In this document: piece after piece, positions 1 through 10,825 of the stretch | Position numbering within the stretch: the first letter of the stretch is position 1 | Layout of the letters: each line of letters begins with the position of its first letter | Assembly: GCF_036850765.1 (NCBI RefSeq) | Contig: NC_089490.1 | Coordinates: forward strand, 243,858,562 to 243,922,561 | DNA length: 64,000 nucleotides | Source: Saccopteryx bilineata | Taxonomy: Eukaryota > Chordata > Mammalia > Chiroptera > Emballonuridae | Direction: 5' to 3' | Position numbers and translations under genes: made by a program | Notes under the pieces: generated by a model | Told to the model about the DNA's origin: nothing | What the model saw: the letters and a program-made list of their open reading frames with translations, nothing else | The model's database searches: none

Positions 1-645
1 GCACACCGCCATCTGGCTAGGAGGAGGCGTGGCCCAGCCTCTGCCTAAATTCCACCAAGGAGACGTGGGCAGAGGTGTCGTGTAGGACTTCTTAGAAGTC
101 TCCTTAAAGAAAAGCATCTCTCTTTTCCTTCCTGCTTTTTGGGATGCAGACGCGACAGCTGCTCCTCATACCTCATCTTGAACGAGGGGATCACGTGCCA
201 AAGATGGCAGAGATCAGGAACAGAGGAACCTGGGTCTCCTGTGGCCATAAACAGCCAGGGTAGCCTTGAACTCCTAATCCAGACCTTTGACATGATAGTG
301 TGAAGCCACCATTACTGACATCTTTTGTCAGGCACACTCAGAGCTTCAGCCTGATATAGGTAAACACTGGCTTGGGATAGACCCGGGAACCTTCCCCATA
401 GCGGATCAAAACCCACAGCACACTAGTGTCACCTACTCCTTATTCTAGAACTAAAGAATCAACGTTTTGGCCAGGAGAAAGGTTTGTTTTCATCTTGACG
501 AAAGAGAAGTTTTAGGAAATAGAGAGCTATGATTTCAAACGTCATTTAAAAATTTACAAAACAAAATCTTTACACTCTAAAATCTAAGAGAAAGGACCTT
601 TATTTTTAGGTTGTAGCTGTAAACGAATCAAAGTATTTCTGTTAC
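1..645 (-). other. LIFR: LIFR intron segment (downstream of the 646-760 exon)
   Basis: Non-coding sequence following the splice donor at 644-645 when read on the minus strand. I looked on the minus strand for the next LIFR coding exon (the continuation of the first cytokine-receptor domain) and did not see it, so that exon probably lies beyond the window. The short open frames here show no family resemblance. Confidence 0.6.
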
Positions 646-760
646 CTGTTTTCAATGCAAACTTCATAAAGAGCAGGGTGGCCGGCTCTGGACGGCGCTT
701 TCCAAGAGCAGTCCCACACCTGCAGGTCGCTCGTCGTGCACTTCAGGTCCCGAGGAGCCC
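646..760 (-). CDS. LIFR: LIFR coding exon, start of first cytokine-receptor homology domain
   Basis: LIFR is the signalling receptor subunit for LIF; with gp130 it activates JAK/STAT3 at the plasma membrane. On the minus strand this 115-bp exon follows a pyrimidine-rich acceptor ending in CCGCAG and ends at AACAG/GTAACAG, a good donor. It reads 37 complete codons with two partial codons at its edges. The peptide starts APRDLKCTTSDLQVWDCSW and ends LYEVCIENR, closely matching the human LIFR segment DLKC...LQVWNCSW...YEVCIENR as I recall it. The C-X9-C-X-W pattern is the class I cytokine-receptor signature of domain D1. The phase-1 start joins exactly to the exon at 2661, giving QKR-G-APR across the junction. 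Identification rests on recalled protein similarity plus exact splice phase; no search was run. Confidence 0.93.
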
Positions 761-1455
761 CTGCGGAAGGAGACACACACACACCATGCTTAATAACTTA
801 AGTGCGCTGTAAAAGTCAGTAAGTGAAACTGTTTTTGGTCCTAAGTACAAGCCCGTGTGTCTGCAGAGGGCCTGTGCGCTCTGTGCTGAGATGAACCTGA
901 GTCACAGGAGGTGACTGGTTTTGTATTTCCTTTTGTAGCTCTGGCTTCAAAGAGGTTGGGAGTAACCTGATGAAAGTGGACCAACCGCTAAACCACTTAG
1001 GGGTTAGGCTTCTATCAAAAATTCCACTTGCAAGCAACTAAGACAAACAGAAGGAGTGCTTGTGCTGATTCAGTGATGGGACCCAGAGGGTCTGGGAGAA
1101 TTTTAATCTCTGAGAGCCTCACTTGCAAATATGAAGATAAAGGAAAAGGAAGAAAAACTCGAGGTAAAAGTCATGTCTTCCCCACCCCACAAACCAGCTC
1201 TGGGCTCCCCAGCCAGCACAGCCACCTCGCTGCAGGGTACCAGACTGCCACCTGCAGAGAAATCCCATAACCGACCTTCAGATTTTTATGAAGCGTATTA
1301 AATTTACACAGTAATGAGCTCACACAAGGCTCTGAAAAATATGTATTTCATGTGGGCCTGAACAACTGTAAAGTATCAAATAATTCAGAAGATTACAATC
1401 TAACAGTGCTTACTCACATCTAAAAAACAGCATGCATCATGGATGCAATGTATGT

Positions 1456-1473
1456 AAGCACTACGTAGTGCTT
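1456..1473. repeat. 18-bp perfect palindrome within a short degenerate repeat
   Basis: AAGCACTACGTAGTGCTT equals its own reverse complement. The surrounding 1447-1496 region repeats the words GCAATGTA and GCACTACG, so it looks like a small local duplication rather than a protein-binding operator. No function is assigned. Confidence 0.5.
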
Positions 1474-1509
1474 CGCAATGTACGCACTACGCAATGAAAA
1501 ACATGTCAC

Positions 1510-1606
1510 TGTAAAAGAAAAATGAAAAGAAAGAAAAGAGGAGGGTCCAAGGGGAGGGAAAGAGGGAAGAAGAAAGGAAGGAAGAAAGGGAGGGAAGAAA
1601 GAAGCA
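1510..1606. repeat. Purine-rich low-complexity tract (GGAA/GAAA-type)
   Basis: Nearly 100 bp of A and G on the plus strand with GGAA, GAAGAAA and GGGA words. The Lys/Arg/Gly-rich open frame starting at 1522 is a product of this composition, not a gene. Confidence 0.75.
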
Positions 1607-2379
1607 ATTCAAGAGTAAGTGAGGTCCTCTACCCAGACTCTAGCTCAGCAAGTTGCAACCTGTTCATCTTCAGCACACATAAACTGATTACTAAAATTCT
1701 ATAGCATACCAAAAAATGTATTTTTTGCTGAACTGACAGAAAATAAATAAAAGGTAAAATTTTGATTCATTCACACTAGACAGCTACTGTTGTGGGGGCT
1801 GTTGGCATTTTTTATTTGACATTCTAAAAGAAACGAGGTCAATGCCCTTGAGCAAATAGGTATTGAAATGCTTTAAAAAATCTTGAGGCACACTGGTTGA
1901 AAATTGCTGCTCTCTGTCAACGTCTATGAAAAAGTCTCTTTCTCTAATTTTGACATATAGTTGGCATGATATTTACTACAGCAATAAATCATAAAACTCT
2001 ATGTATGAAACAAAAACATTAGAAGCACTCACACTAGAAATTATACTTTCTTACTAGCTCATCCTAGTAATTACAATAAAGTTACTGAATGGTGATCTTG
2101 GGGAAATGAGATGTTCAGTTTAATTATGGAAATAATATAAAAACTAAACCCAGGGACAGAAGGACAATGTTTTATAGATTAAGCTAGGTTATATCTACAC
2201 ACATTCTTAATATAATTAAATAAGATGAAAACAAGTAACATATTAAAGAGAGAGACTTGACTTCGTTTCTGACATGTGGAAAGGCCCAGCAGGACAGAAG
2301 CAGGTGAGTGCGGGCAGGGGTAAGAGGAGCCGGTGACCCCAGAGGGCAGGGGCGCCCCCTAGAGAGCTAGGACTGCTCA

Positions 2380-2500
2380 GGTCTTCACTGTGCTGGTGGT
2401 TACATTATTGTGCACATCCATCAAAATTCCCAGAACTTTATCCCAAATGGGTGAATTTTAGTATGTAAATTGTACTTCAGTATTTAAAATGGGGAAAGGA
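2380..2500 (+). mobile_element. Ancient LINE-1 3'-UTR relic
   Basis: The run of phrases (GTGCTGGTGGTTAC, then CATCAAAATTCCCAGAACTTT, then AAATGGGTGAATTTTAGTATG and TGTAAATTGTACTTCAGTA) is the typical tail of old mammalian L1M elements. It is strongly diverged and 5'-truncated. It lies antisense to LIFR, in an intron. Confidence 0.6.
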
Positions 2501-2660
2501 TACTTAGATCTATCTTTAAGGGCCTTCTAAGAAGAACTGAAAGTACACAGAATAAAAGATGACAAAGAAATGGATTTTAACCCCCAAACGCTATAGATTT
2601 TGATGCAGACACAGGATCACAGGGCAGTCAGTTCATTCTCTGCAACTCAGAGGCACTTAC

Positions 2661-2799
2661 CCCTTTTCTGGCTGTTTACTTGACTCATTAAATACAGAAG
2701 AATGAATGCTGATAAGAGCCACCGGAAATTTGATGTCACCCTCATGCTTTCGCTGGCCACCATCCAAGACGGTCGTCTCAAACACCAGGCAACGTCCAT
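2661..2799 (-). CDS. LIFR: LIFR first coding exon: start codon and signal peptide
   Basis: This exon encodes the LIFR N-terminus. From the ATG at 2799 the minus strand reads 46 codons plus one base to the donor at 2660/2659 (AAAAGGG/GTAAGTG). The N-terminal part is MDVAWCLRRPSWMV, followed by an FRWLLSAFILLYLM hydrophobic core and VNSQKR. It matches human LIFR (MMDIYVCLKRPSWMV...WLLSTFILLYLMNQVNSQKK) as recalled. The hydrophobic stretch at residues 27-38 is the signal-peptide core, with cleavage expected near S43/Q44. A TGA lies in frame 12 codons upstream, so this ATG is the start. The human M1 codon corresponds here to GTG (2800-2802), so translation should begin one residue later. The exon continues as 5' UTR to 2836, where CTCTCCTTCTCCCCTAG is a strong acceptor; a second AG 20 bases inside the exon is a weaker alternative. 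Confidence 0.92.
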
Positions 2800-2836
2800 C
2801 ACTTGTACAACGTGGTCTGTAAGACGTGGTCAAGTC
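2800..2836 (-). other. LIFR: 5' UTR part of the LIFR ATG exon
   Basis: These 37 bases lie between the predicted acceptor AG (2837-2838 on the minus strand) and the ATG. They include the in-frame TGA that closes the upstream frame. That the exon begins with non-coding sequence implies at least one further upstream non-coding exon, consistent with the CpG island near 23.5 kb. Confidence 0.65.
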
Positions 2837-3446
2837 CTAGGGGAGAAGGAGAGTTTCAGATGGTACTCCAACCTCTCCACACCCACGCCTCCTGCTGTGC
2901 ACGCTCACACTGAAACATACTGTGCACTAATAACCCCGGAGACACTGGACGCAAGCTGAGTTGGCTTTAGGCGACATTAGCAATCGGACACAGCTGTTGC
3001 CTCGGCGATCCATTAGGGCATCAATTTCCAAATGACAGGCTTCAAGTCCAAGATTATGACTAACCACGTTTATCAACTCTCCGCTCTAATGTTACTAGAG
3101 TACAGAAAAGCAGCGCATAAAACTCAAATTTTGACAATTTTAAGGGATGCATGCAACATTTTAAATTTTAGATGAGTATATACTTTTATAGTCACTTGCT
3201 TATGAATAGTATCAGTTTTCCATTAACATCATGATATAAAGTTTCTATTTCATATAAATTTAAATAGTTTAAAGAGAAAAGGAAATGAGATAATATAGGA
3301 AGTTCACGGATGTGACAAAAATGTTGATTACACACAAACAACACAAGTTTAACATTACGACGAGAGCAGAGGTAGCATGCGGTGGTGAGATTCAGACTGT
3401 TTGGAGATGGGGGGGTCTTACCAGTGCACTACAAGCAGGACAGAGT

Positions 3447-3643
3447 GCTGGTTAAAGCAGAGACGGGGTCCAAACCCCAGCTTTGCCACCTATTTTATGA
3501 TCTTGACCTCTCTGTGCCTCGGTTTCCTCATCTGTAAAGTGGGGGTAATAACGGCATTTCCCCCCACAAGTTTGTTGTGAAGATTAAATGAGCAAATTAT
3601 GCAAAGCACTTGGAAGAGTGCCCAGCACACTGTAAGTCCTGTA
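3447..3643 (+). mobile_element. MIR SINE
   Basis: The core reads CTTTGCCACCTATTTTATGA, then TCTGTGCCTCGGTTTCCTCA, TCTGTAAAGTGGGGGTAATA and a GATTAAATGAG tail ending GTGCCCAGCACACTGTAAGT. This is the standard order of MIR consensus blocks in plus orientation. Confidence 0.85.
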
Positions 3644-4081
3644 TGCATATTGTGGGAGGGACGGGGGACCGATAAGGTGCCGGGACAGCTGACAGGTTTG
3701 GAGGAAAACAGCGATGGCGGAGGGCTGTGCCAGTTAAGCCCTCTCTGGGTGCAAGAAGGAGGCGGCGGTGACCTGTGGGGCTGACACTAAAGGCTCTGAG
3801 GTCCATTCACAGACGTCATTGATGGCTACTGCTCCCCACTCCACAGAGGCATTCTACTTACAGACACAAAGGACAGCTGAAGAAAGCAGTGCAGCAACAA
3901 AGTCACAACTGGCAAAACAGAAAGCTGTCCACACCTGACACTGAGGAAGTGCCCAGAGGAGACGCCCAGCCACTCTTGTTGAACCCAGCCACGTCCTTCA
4001 ACGTACTGCGAACTCCGTGCCAGACCTCACATTGCATGATTTTTTTTTACCAGAACAGACAACCAAAGACCACAGAGCATA

Positions 4082-4214
4082 CAGGGGTGGGCAAAAGTAG
4101 GTTTACAGAAGAAGACAAATACAAATAAATATTACAATAACTAATAAACAGTAATACAAGAATAAACTCTGTTCCGCATACTCACTAGTATAAACCTACT
4201 TTTGCCCACCCCAA
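4082..4214 (+). mobile_element. Mariner-type MITE, about 133 bp
   Basis: The terminal inverted repeats GGGGTGGGCAAAAGTAGGTTTA and its reverse complement bound an A/T-rich centre without coding capacity. TA dinucleotides at 4080-4081 and 4215-4216 fit a Tc1/mariner target duplication. The last two bases of the right end are diverged. Related copies lie at 15490 and, inverted, at 21923. Confidence 0.85.
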
Positions 4215-5039
4215 TACATGCAAAGAATATAAGAGAAATTCAGGATAAACTGGAAAACCAAAAGGAAAATAAAAATTACTCCCAGAGGACACAGAGATAA
4301 TGTGGGAAACAGGAAAAAACTAGTGGAGAAAGACAGCAACTACCTCTAAACTGTACTCCTGCAGCAAACACAGCACTATGAGAAAGGAATACTCAGATAT
4401 AAAAACAGCTCTTACAAGTTAAATACGTGGCTTGATATTAACATTTTTTCAAAGACAGATAACACTGAGCAAACTTTCGGAAAAAGGAAGACAAAAATAG
4501 AAAACGTCACCAGAGATATGAGGAACAGGGACTTGATAAAGGAAAGGAAACTCAACATCTAAATAACCAGAGCCTGGAAGATAATTCAGAAAACCTCAGG
4601 GAAAGGAAATGTCAGGACTGTTCCTGGTGACTTCAGAGTGCTGTCAAAGCCCAGGACATGAACCCCCAACAGCTTAATTATAATCGAAACATGCACGAGG
4701 CCCGAGCATACATTCTTTCACTGTTTAATTATTTTCTGGATGAACAACTTTTTAGTCAATTCCAGTGTCACCGAAATGACTTATCAGAATGAAAACGTAC
4801 CCATGAAATGTCTAACACGCCAGTTGCTAACGTTACAGAGTGACATGGCACGTACAGAAAAAACTGGATAACAGAGACAGAAATAATCACAAACCAGAGT
4901 CGCTGACTGGCTGAGCATTATCTTGAAGTGACTGTCCCTCACTACCTATTTACAGTTGTTTTAGAAAAGAGAAGCGTGACCCACAAAGTGGCAAGGGCAG
5001 GGACAGAGGAAGCCAAGGCCAAGCTCTGGGCTAGGTGCT

Positions 5040-5130
5040 GCTCTGTGTGGACTCAGACTGTCACCTTGGCTCCATTACTAATTAGCGGCATGACTGAGGG
5101 CAAATCACTTAATACTGTGGGCTCCAGCCT
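5040..5130 (+). mobile_element. MIR fragment
   Basis: A degraded plus-orientation MIR 5' and core part: GACTCAGACTGTCACCTTGG, then CTCCATTACTAATTAGCGGCATGA followed by GGGCAAATCACTTAAT, which parallels the MIR blocks CTCTGCCACTTACTAGCTGTGTGA and GGGCAAGTTACTTAA. Confidence 0.5.
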
Positions 5131-6129
5131 CAAGCAGCGCAGCTCTACTCGGGGTCCATGTGAGAAGCTTCCCAAAGGTAAGCCTCAGCATCCCACTCCT
5201 GTTGCCAGGCAACACGCAAGCACACCCTCAGCACAGGTTAGGGCCAGCAAGGGCCACTGATCAGGGCCACCCTGAGGAAGTCAATGAGCACCAGGGTGGT
5301 GTGCTCTGGGAAACAGAACAATCAAAGTCTGTGTCACCAATGCCTGCTTGACTGAAAACAGGCAGAATGATAAAAAAGACTTTTTGTACCAACATTTATT
5401 TACTTAGAGTAAGTCATTTAGGCAACATAATACTATACTTGTAACAGATCTGGTTTCTCTACTGAGCGAGACTTTCAGATGGGCCATCTGAAGAAAAAAG
5501 AATACATAAGCAGAGTCTTCCTGAATATTTCCAGGGGAAAAAAAGCACACGTAAACTTGTCTCTGCTCCTCTCTGATCATAACAATTGTCAGAATTTGAT
5601 TTTTTCTCCCTCCAATGCCTTCTTCTTTGAGAACACATTTTTATAGAATTTCAGGAGCTAATTTTTAAAATGAGTGTAGCTGTCTCTTGCTGTATCAGCA
5701 GAATGACAGTGCAAATGCCCAGAGGGCATCTGGAGAGGTAACCAACGACATGGGCACCTGCGAACCAAGCTGCCAACCTCATCCCTGAAGGTGGCAGCAA
5801 CCGGCCACGCACCCATTCTCTAGGCTACGAGAGGATGTGGGTCAACCCCCAAAATGAGGCAGAAAACCAAACAAAATTATAACAAGGATCCATGAAACTG
5901 GTGTTTCATCCCGGGGAAGAAGGCCTGTGTCCCTCGCCCCACCACTGCCAATCTCATTCCGGGTCACATGAAAACTGATACGGTTCTCCAAGCTGCTGGA
6001 CTCCTTCCTGGCTCCACATCTGCACCTATTTTTCTTTCTGATTTCCTTCGCTACGGCTCTCTGCCACTCTCCTCAATTCACCTGGGAACCTCCAAGGGGA
6101 AGAGTGACACTTTAATTACACCCCTATTA

Positions 6130-6345
6130 CAGGGGTTGCACAAACAGGGACCCAGGAGCCAAGTTCGATCCACCTGTGCTTTTGTAAACAGTTTTATTAG
6201 AACAGAGCCACACACATTGTTCAGGCATGGCCACGGCCACTTTCCCACTACAGCATTAGGGTAGAGCAGCTTTTGCAGAGACTGCACGGCCTGCAAAGGC
6301 AAAATGTGTACTACCTGGCTCCTGACCGTAGGTCTGCTGGCCCCT
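6130..6345 (-). mobile_element. hAT-Charlie-type non-autonomous transposon relic
   Basis: The left end CAGGGGTTGCACAAAC and the inverted right end CAGGGGCCAGCAGACC are imperfect terminal repeats. The interior (GTTTTATTAGAACAGAGCCA, GGCATGGCCACGGCCA, CATTAGGGTAGAGCAG, ACTGCACGGCCTGCAAA) is the inverted form of a common mammalian hAT-Charlie MER element. No clear target duplication remains. Confidence 0.6.
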
Positions 6346-7399
6346 GGCCCAATGCCTCACTTTGTAACTCCTCCCACAACTTGTAAGCGACTTGGTGGGA
6401 GCTCACCGTTGGCTGTGGGCTCCCCCACCCCTCCCCCCACCCAGCGCCTAGCACTGGGAAGACACTGAAAACTCGAGGCTGGCTGATGGGTGACTTGGAA
6501 CAGCAAGATATACATGACTCTATGCCCACACTTGGTGCCTTGTTAGGTGTCATACTAACCCCAGGTCTGCAAACACTGAGGGCATAAGTCAGGGCTGGGG
6601 CCCCAAGGCACAGAAGCAAAGGAACTGGCTATTACAGTACTTCTTACATATTCAGAGCAGAAGAAGTGCTATCCGTTCAGCACTGTCAGAACCTTAGGCT
6701 CAAGATAAGTTCAGTTTCATCGCTAGGTCACGCTGCAGGCCTTTCAGGGACGCCAGGGTCACCTCATCGTGCAGGGGAGCAAAGGGCACTGGTGGCTGGA
6801 AGGAAACACAAGCACTCACCGCAGAAAAAGAAATGGGGGGCAGGGCCAGTCTGTGGCCAGAATCTGGGAAGCTATGCAGTCCCCAACAGGTTCACACAGT
6901 GGCTTCCCTTAAGTTGATATGCATTATTTTTTTAAACTGCTATTAACATGTCAGGTCATAAATACTTATTAAGTTGTTTGGACCTAACTAGTTCATAAAA
7001 GGAACTGCTGGGTATTTCTTTTGACCTGAGGGCACCATAAAAACATTAATGAAACACTAAGGGCACTGTGAACCAAGGACTTTTGGGAACCTAGGCAGAA
7101 GGACTGTTTCTGGCTTCAGCGCTGCACTTGCAGGTGTGTCCTGCTCGCAGGAGAATAATTTAAAACTGAAATTCAGCTCTTGCTACATGATAAGAATATA
7201 TCTTAGTGGATTCTGCAGGAAAATGTTTCCTCAAAAGAATCGCAGTTATTTCTTGGTCTGCAATTCAAGTAGAATATTTTGTCATTTTTACATTTTTCTG
7301 TGTCTCCTGGAGTTTTTTATATACTGTCATTAAAATTTTTGTTTTTCAGGACCCTTTCAGTTTTGGTAGTCTTCACTCCAGTGAGGACTTCCCTGTTCA

Positions 7400-7800
7400 T
7401 TCAAGAGCCCGGGCATTATCAACTGTGATACATCAAGACAAATCTGAGTGCCTCCTGCTAGTGCTTAAAATCTCCAGGGCGCCCACCGCTCCAAACGTCA
7501 AGCTCCTGTTCAGTCTGACGGTCAAACCCCTTCACATGGCCACCAACCATCCCCTTCCACACCGCAGAGGGCCACCAAGAGCTCCATGCTGCCACTAGCT
7601 TCTCGCTTCCCCCTCAAGCCACTGCCTCTGCAGAAGACCCCTTGCAATGTTCCCCACACTCCAGGCCTTCCCACCCCTCAGGGTCCGTGGGAAACTCTAT
7701 CACACTGACAAGTGACATCTGTACCCATCTCCCCTCGGACAGGCTTCAAGAGTGACTAGTATGCAACAAATGTTAATAAATGTCCATCAAACAAATGAGC
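7400..7800 (+). mobile_element. L2 LINE 3' fragment
   Basis: A C-rich stretch with short phrases typical of the L2 3' end, finishing GCAACAAATGTTAATAAATG. It is diverged; the left boundary is approximate. Confidence 0.45.
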
Positions 7801-7900
7801 TTGCTTGTTCTCTCTATAACAATGGTAAAACACTCCATTATTACAGTAAAGAAACAACCTAAAGAACATTCATTCTTGTTCAAAAACATCCGGAAGAGGT

Positions 7901-8077
7901 GCCCTGGCCTATGGTGAGGCAGTGGACAAAGCGCTGATCTGGAATGCTGAGGTCGCCAGCTTGAAACCCCGGGTTTGCCGGTCAAGGCACACAGGAGAAG
8001 CAACTGCTATGAGTTCATGCTTCCCGCTCCTCGCATCCCCCTCTGAAGTCAAGAAATAAATCTTTAAAAAAATATAA
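7901..8077 (+). mobile_element. tRNA-derived bat SINE (VES-like)
   Basis: The head GCCCTGGCCTATGGTGAGGC and GTGGACAAAGCGCTGATCTGG corresponds to a tRNA A-box region. GCTTGAAACCCCGGG is a mutated B-box. It continues with CGGTCAAGGCACACAGGAGA and TTCATGCTTCCCGCTCCTC, then an A-rich tail. The same body recurs at 16098 and 17236. It lacks internal coding capacity; Pol III transcription is a family property. Confidence 0.85.
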
Positions 8078-9059
8078 CCAAAATATTTTTAATATGCAAG
8101 AAAGCAGAAGAAAAGCTTACCTTCATAAAGAACCAGGAACAGCTCCTTTTCCCATTACCTGCTGCCCACACTCTCAAGACAAGAAGTATCATTTATATGA
8201 AATGTTAATCTCTTCCAACTGTTGGACCATAAACGGCTTTTCCTTATTGTGTCATCAAAACACCTTTCCTTATGTTTATTGGTAATTTTCAATGCTTTAT
8301 TTATAAACTGCTTATTCTATCTTTTGCCCTTTTATTCCTAACTGGGTATTAATCTCTGCTTCACTGCTTGATAACAAAGAACTATCATAAGATTTATGTT
8401 AACTTTGTCAATACATTGCAAATGTATTTCCCAATCTGCTTTCTTACTTTCCAATGTCGTTTTTGTTTGACTTTCATTAAGTCAGATTTCTCAATATCGC
8501 CCTTTACGGTTTCTGACCAAAATTTCTCTCTCATACCAAGATCACAGAAATAATCAGCTATATTGCCTTCAAGTGCACTGAAGGCTTTTAATATTTTAAG
8601 CTTTAATCCATATGAAATTAATTTTGGTGAACAGTATGAGTCAAGAACTCATCCCCCTTATTCTCCCTCTAAAGGGTCACCACCTACCCTAACACTATTA
8701 ATTAAATAGCCCATGCCTTCCCCCTTGACTTGACAGGCCATTGGGACGCCACTGCTTGTCAGCGTCCTCGGTGGGCTGTCCAGCCTGTGGCTTCTTCACC
8801 CCCTTCCCCTCACTGAACAGCATTATCTTTTTGTGGTTTTAACCACCACTCATAATTAATGACTTCCAAATCTGTATTTCCTGTATTGGCCTCCTACCAG
8901 TTACAGATGAATGGTCTACTGGACGATCTCTTGCCTATCTACACAAATCCACCCGAATGAGGTCCTCTGGGAACGATGAATGTTTTGATACTACATAACC
9001 ACTTAGATATTTCAGAGATTCCTCAAAAACTCCACATGCACAAAATTAAACACATGTTC

Positions 9060-9756
9060 CCTCCAAACTGGCTCTCGTGCACTCCAGAGCCACCCCCATA
9101 AGGGCAGTGGTCTGCAGGTCGCCAGGCAGGACCCACTGGAGACGGCTCTTCCTTCCTCACTCCTTCCACCTCTCACCAGGTTAGCTCCAGAATAGGCGTT
9201 GCCTCCTTCCCCCCACCTCTACCTCTGTTCCCACTCCCAGGGCTCCGGCTCAGGCCCTCATCCACCTCCCCTGCACAAGTGATCTAAGTCACTACTGAAC
9301 TCTGCTCACGGTCTCCAGCCAGGCCCGGACAACCCACCTCCCACAATCGCCAGCCTGGCTCTCAGTCATCACATCTCTACCTTTCACCCTCATCTGTATG
9401 CTCAAGCTCCTGGCCAAGCGCCTGTGCTGGCCCCACCAAGAGTCAGACTGTAGGTGGGAACAACAGACTCAAACTTGGACTCTACAGTCTGCCCTCCTCC
9501 TGCTGCTCCTGGACCTCCGGGCATCGGCTCCTGTCTCTGCAGACCACCACCCTCCAGGGACTGGAGCACTCTTGTGATCCCATGGCACCTTAACTTCCCC
9601 CTGGGCATTTATCATATCGCCTACAGGCACTCCAGGGCTGCCCTACCCTTCCTCCGGCCCTGGTTCCCTGGTAGTTATGACCTCCCCAAGAGCAGAGATG
9701 GGGGCTTGACAGACATGTGCTAGATATTCAGCATTTATGCAGTGAATTGAACAAAC
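9060..9756 (+). mobile_element. L2 LINE fragment
   Basis: Long C/T-rich plus-strand sequence with L2-like phrases (for example TTAGCTCCAGAATAGGCGTT and the clinical-abstract-like run of CACCTCCC words) ending AGATATTCAGCATTTATGCA GTGAATTGAAC in the position of the usual L2 end. The open frames in this stretch are not recognisable genes. Boundaries are approximate. Confidence 0.4.
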
Positions 9757-10084
9757 CCACCCTCGTGGAGTCTTTGGTGAGGACTTAAAATACTTTGATG
9801 ACTCTCAGTTGTTTCTTTACATTCTGGAGAGAAGGGTGAACAGTATGCTTTTCAATCACTGGTTTGTTACTGAAAAATGTATAAGTAAAAAAACAGTACC
9901 AACTCAAACTGCTGGAGACTTTTTTAAACACACATGGAGTAAAAATATCTTTAATCCCTTTTTGCATTCTATGGGGGAAAAATACTAACTATGTAACTGT
10001 TTTGTGTAGTTGACATTCTGGTTTTAGCTGAATCAGCTACGATAACATAGGATTCATAAACACCATTTCTCAGATATCACGCAG

Positions 10085-10315
10085 TTTATTATGGGCAGGA
10101 ACTACTTTGAGTTCTTTAAATGCAATATTGAGTTTAATCCCATAACAACCCTATGAGGTTAGTATCATTATTCTCTCCTTTTTATAACAAAAAAGTGGGG
10201 TACAGAGAGGTTTCTGGCATTTGCTTGAAGTCACTCAGAAAGTCAGGGACAGAGCTTGGGTTTGAATTCAGTTCTGACTATAAATCTCATCCCTAGACCA
10301 TTACACTGACTGGAA
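10085..10315 (-). mobile_element. MIR SINE, inverted
   Basis: The plus strand shows inverted MIR blocks in order: TTTAATCCCATAACAACCCT, ATGAGGTTAGTATCATTATT, TACAGAGAGGTTTCTGGC, AGTCACTCAGAAAGTCAGGG and GAGCTTGGGTTTGAATTCAG. Another degraded MIR piece in plus orientation follows at about 10340-10470 (GTGACCTGGGACAAATCCCC). Confidence 0.75.
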
Positions 10316-10742
10316 AATGTGGAGTAAAAACCCACAAAACCAGATTCCTAGGCTCCAGCCCCTATTCCACCAATGACTAAGTCACAGGTATGTGACCTGG
10401 GACAAATCCCCTAATAGCTCTGACATTACACACTCTGACCCAGGGCCTACTTTCCCTACTTTAAATGTCATGAAAATTTTATAGTTGTATTATTCTTAGA
10501 TGTAACACCTTATGTGTCACCTCTATGAACTAGTAGATGGAGAATGTGATCAGAAATGTCAATCACCACCCTGCCTCCCTGGCTCCATGCTGTTCTTGGG
10601 GGAGGCACCACCTGCTTTACAAGAATTTCAATTTATCACATCATGCAGGACAAAGCAGCAACACAACCACCATCTGCCACCTTCCTGTTCTCCCTCCAAT
10701 TCTAAGTGTGCTTTTAACGACTTAGCTCTTAACGCAGCAGGT

Positions 10743-10748
<6 letters not shown>

Positions 10749-10773
<25 letters not shown>

Positions 10774-10774
10774 G

Positions 10775-10822
<48 letters not shown>
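10749..10822. repeat. Compound (TC)n(CA)n microsatellite
   Basis: About 12 TC units run directly into about 23 CA units, broken only by GT at the junction. Apparent Ser/Leu or His/Thr open frames crossing it are composition artefacts. Confidence 0.95.

Positions 10823-10825
<3 letters not shown>

Larger units (their letters stand above)
761..2660 (-). other. LIFR: LIFR intron between the first two coding exons
   Basis: A 1.9-kb intron with GT at the donor (2659-2660) and AG at the acceptor (761-762), both read on the minus strand. It contains a purine-rich low-complexity tract, a small palindrome near 1456 and an ancient L1 3'-end relic near 2380. No other coding signal was seen. The frames near 816-1270 have no recognisable domain. 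Confidence 0.75.

Noticed and set aside
7901..8077. tRNA gene suggested by A-box and B-box-like sequence (also at 17236, 20524, 53563)
   Set aside because: Only the head is tRNA-like, the cloverleaf is degraded, and each is followed by a SINE body and an A-rich tail, so these are SINEs rather than tRNA genes.
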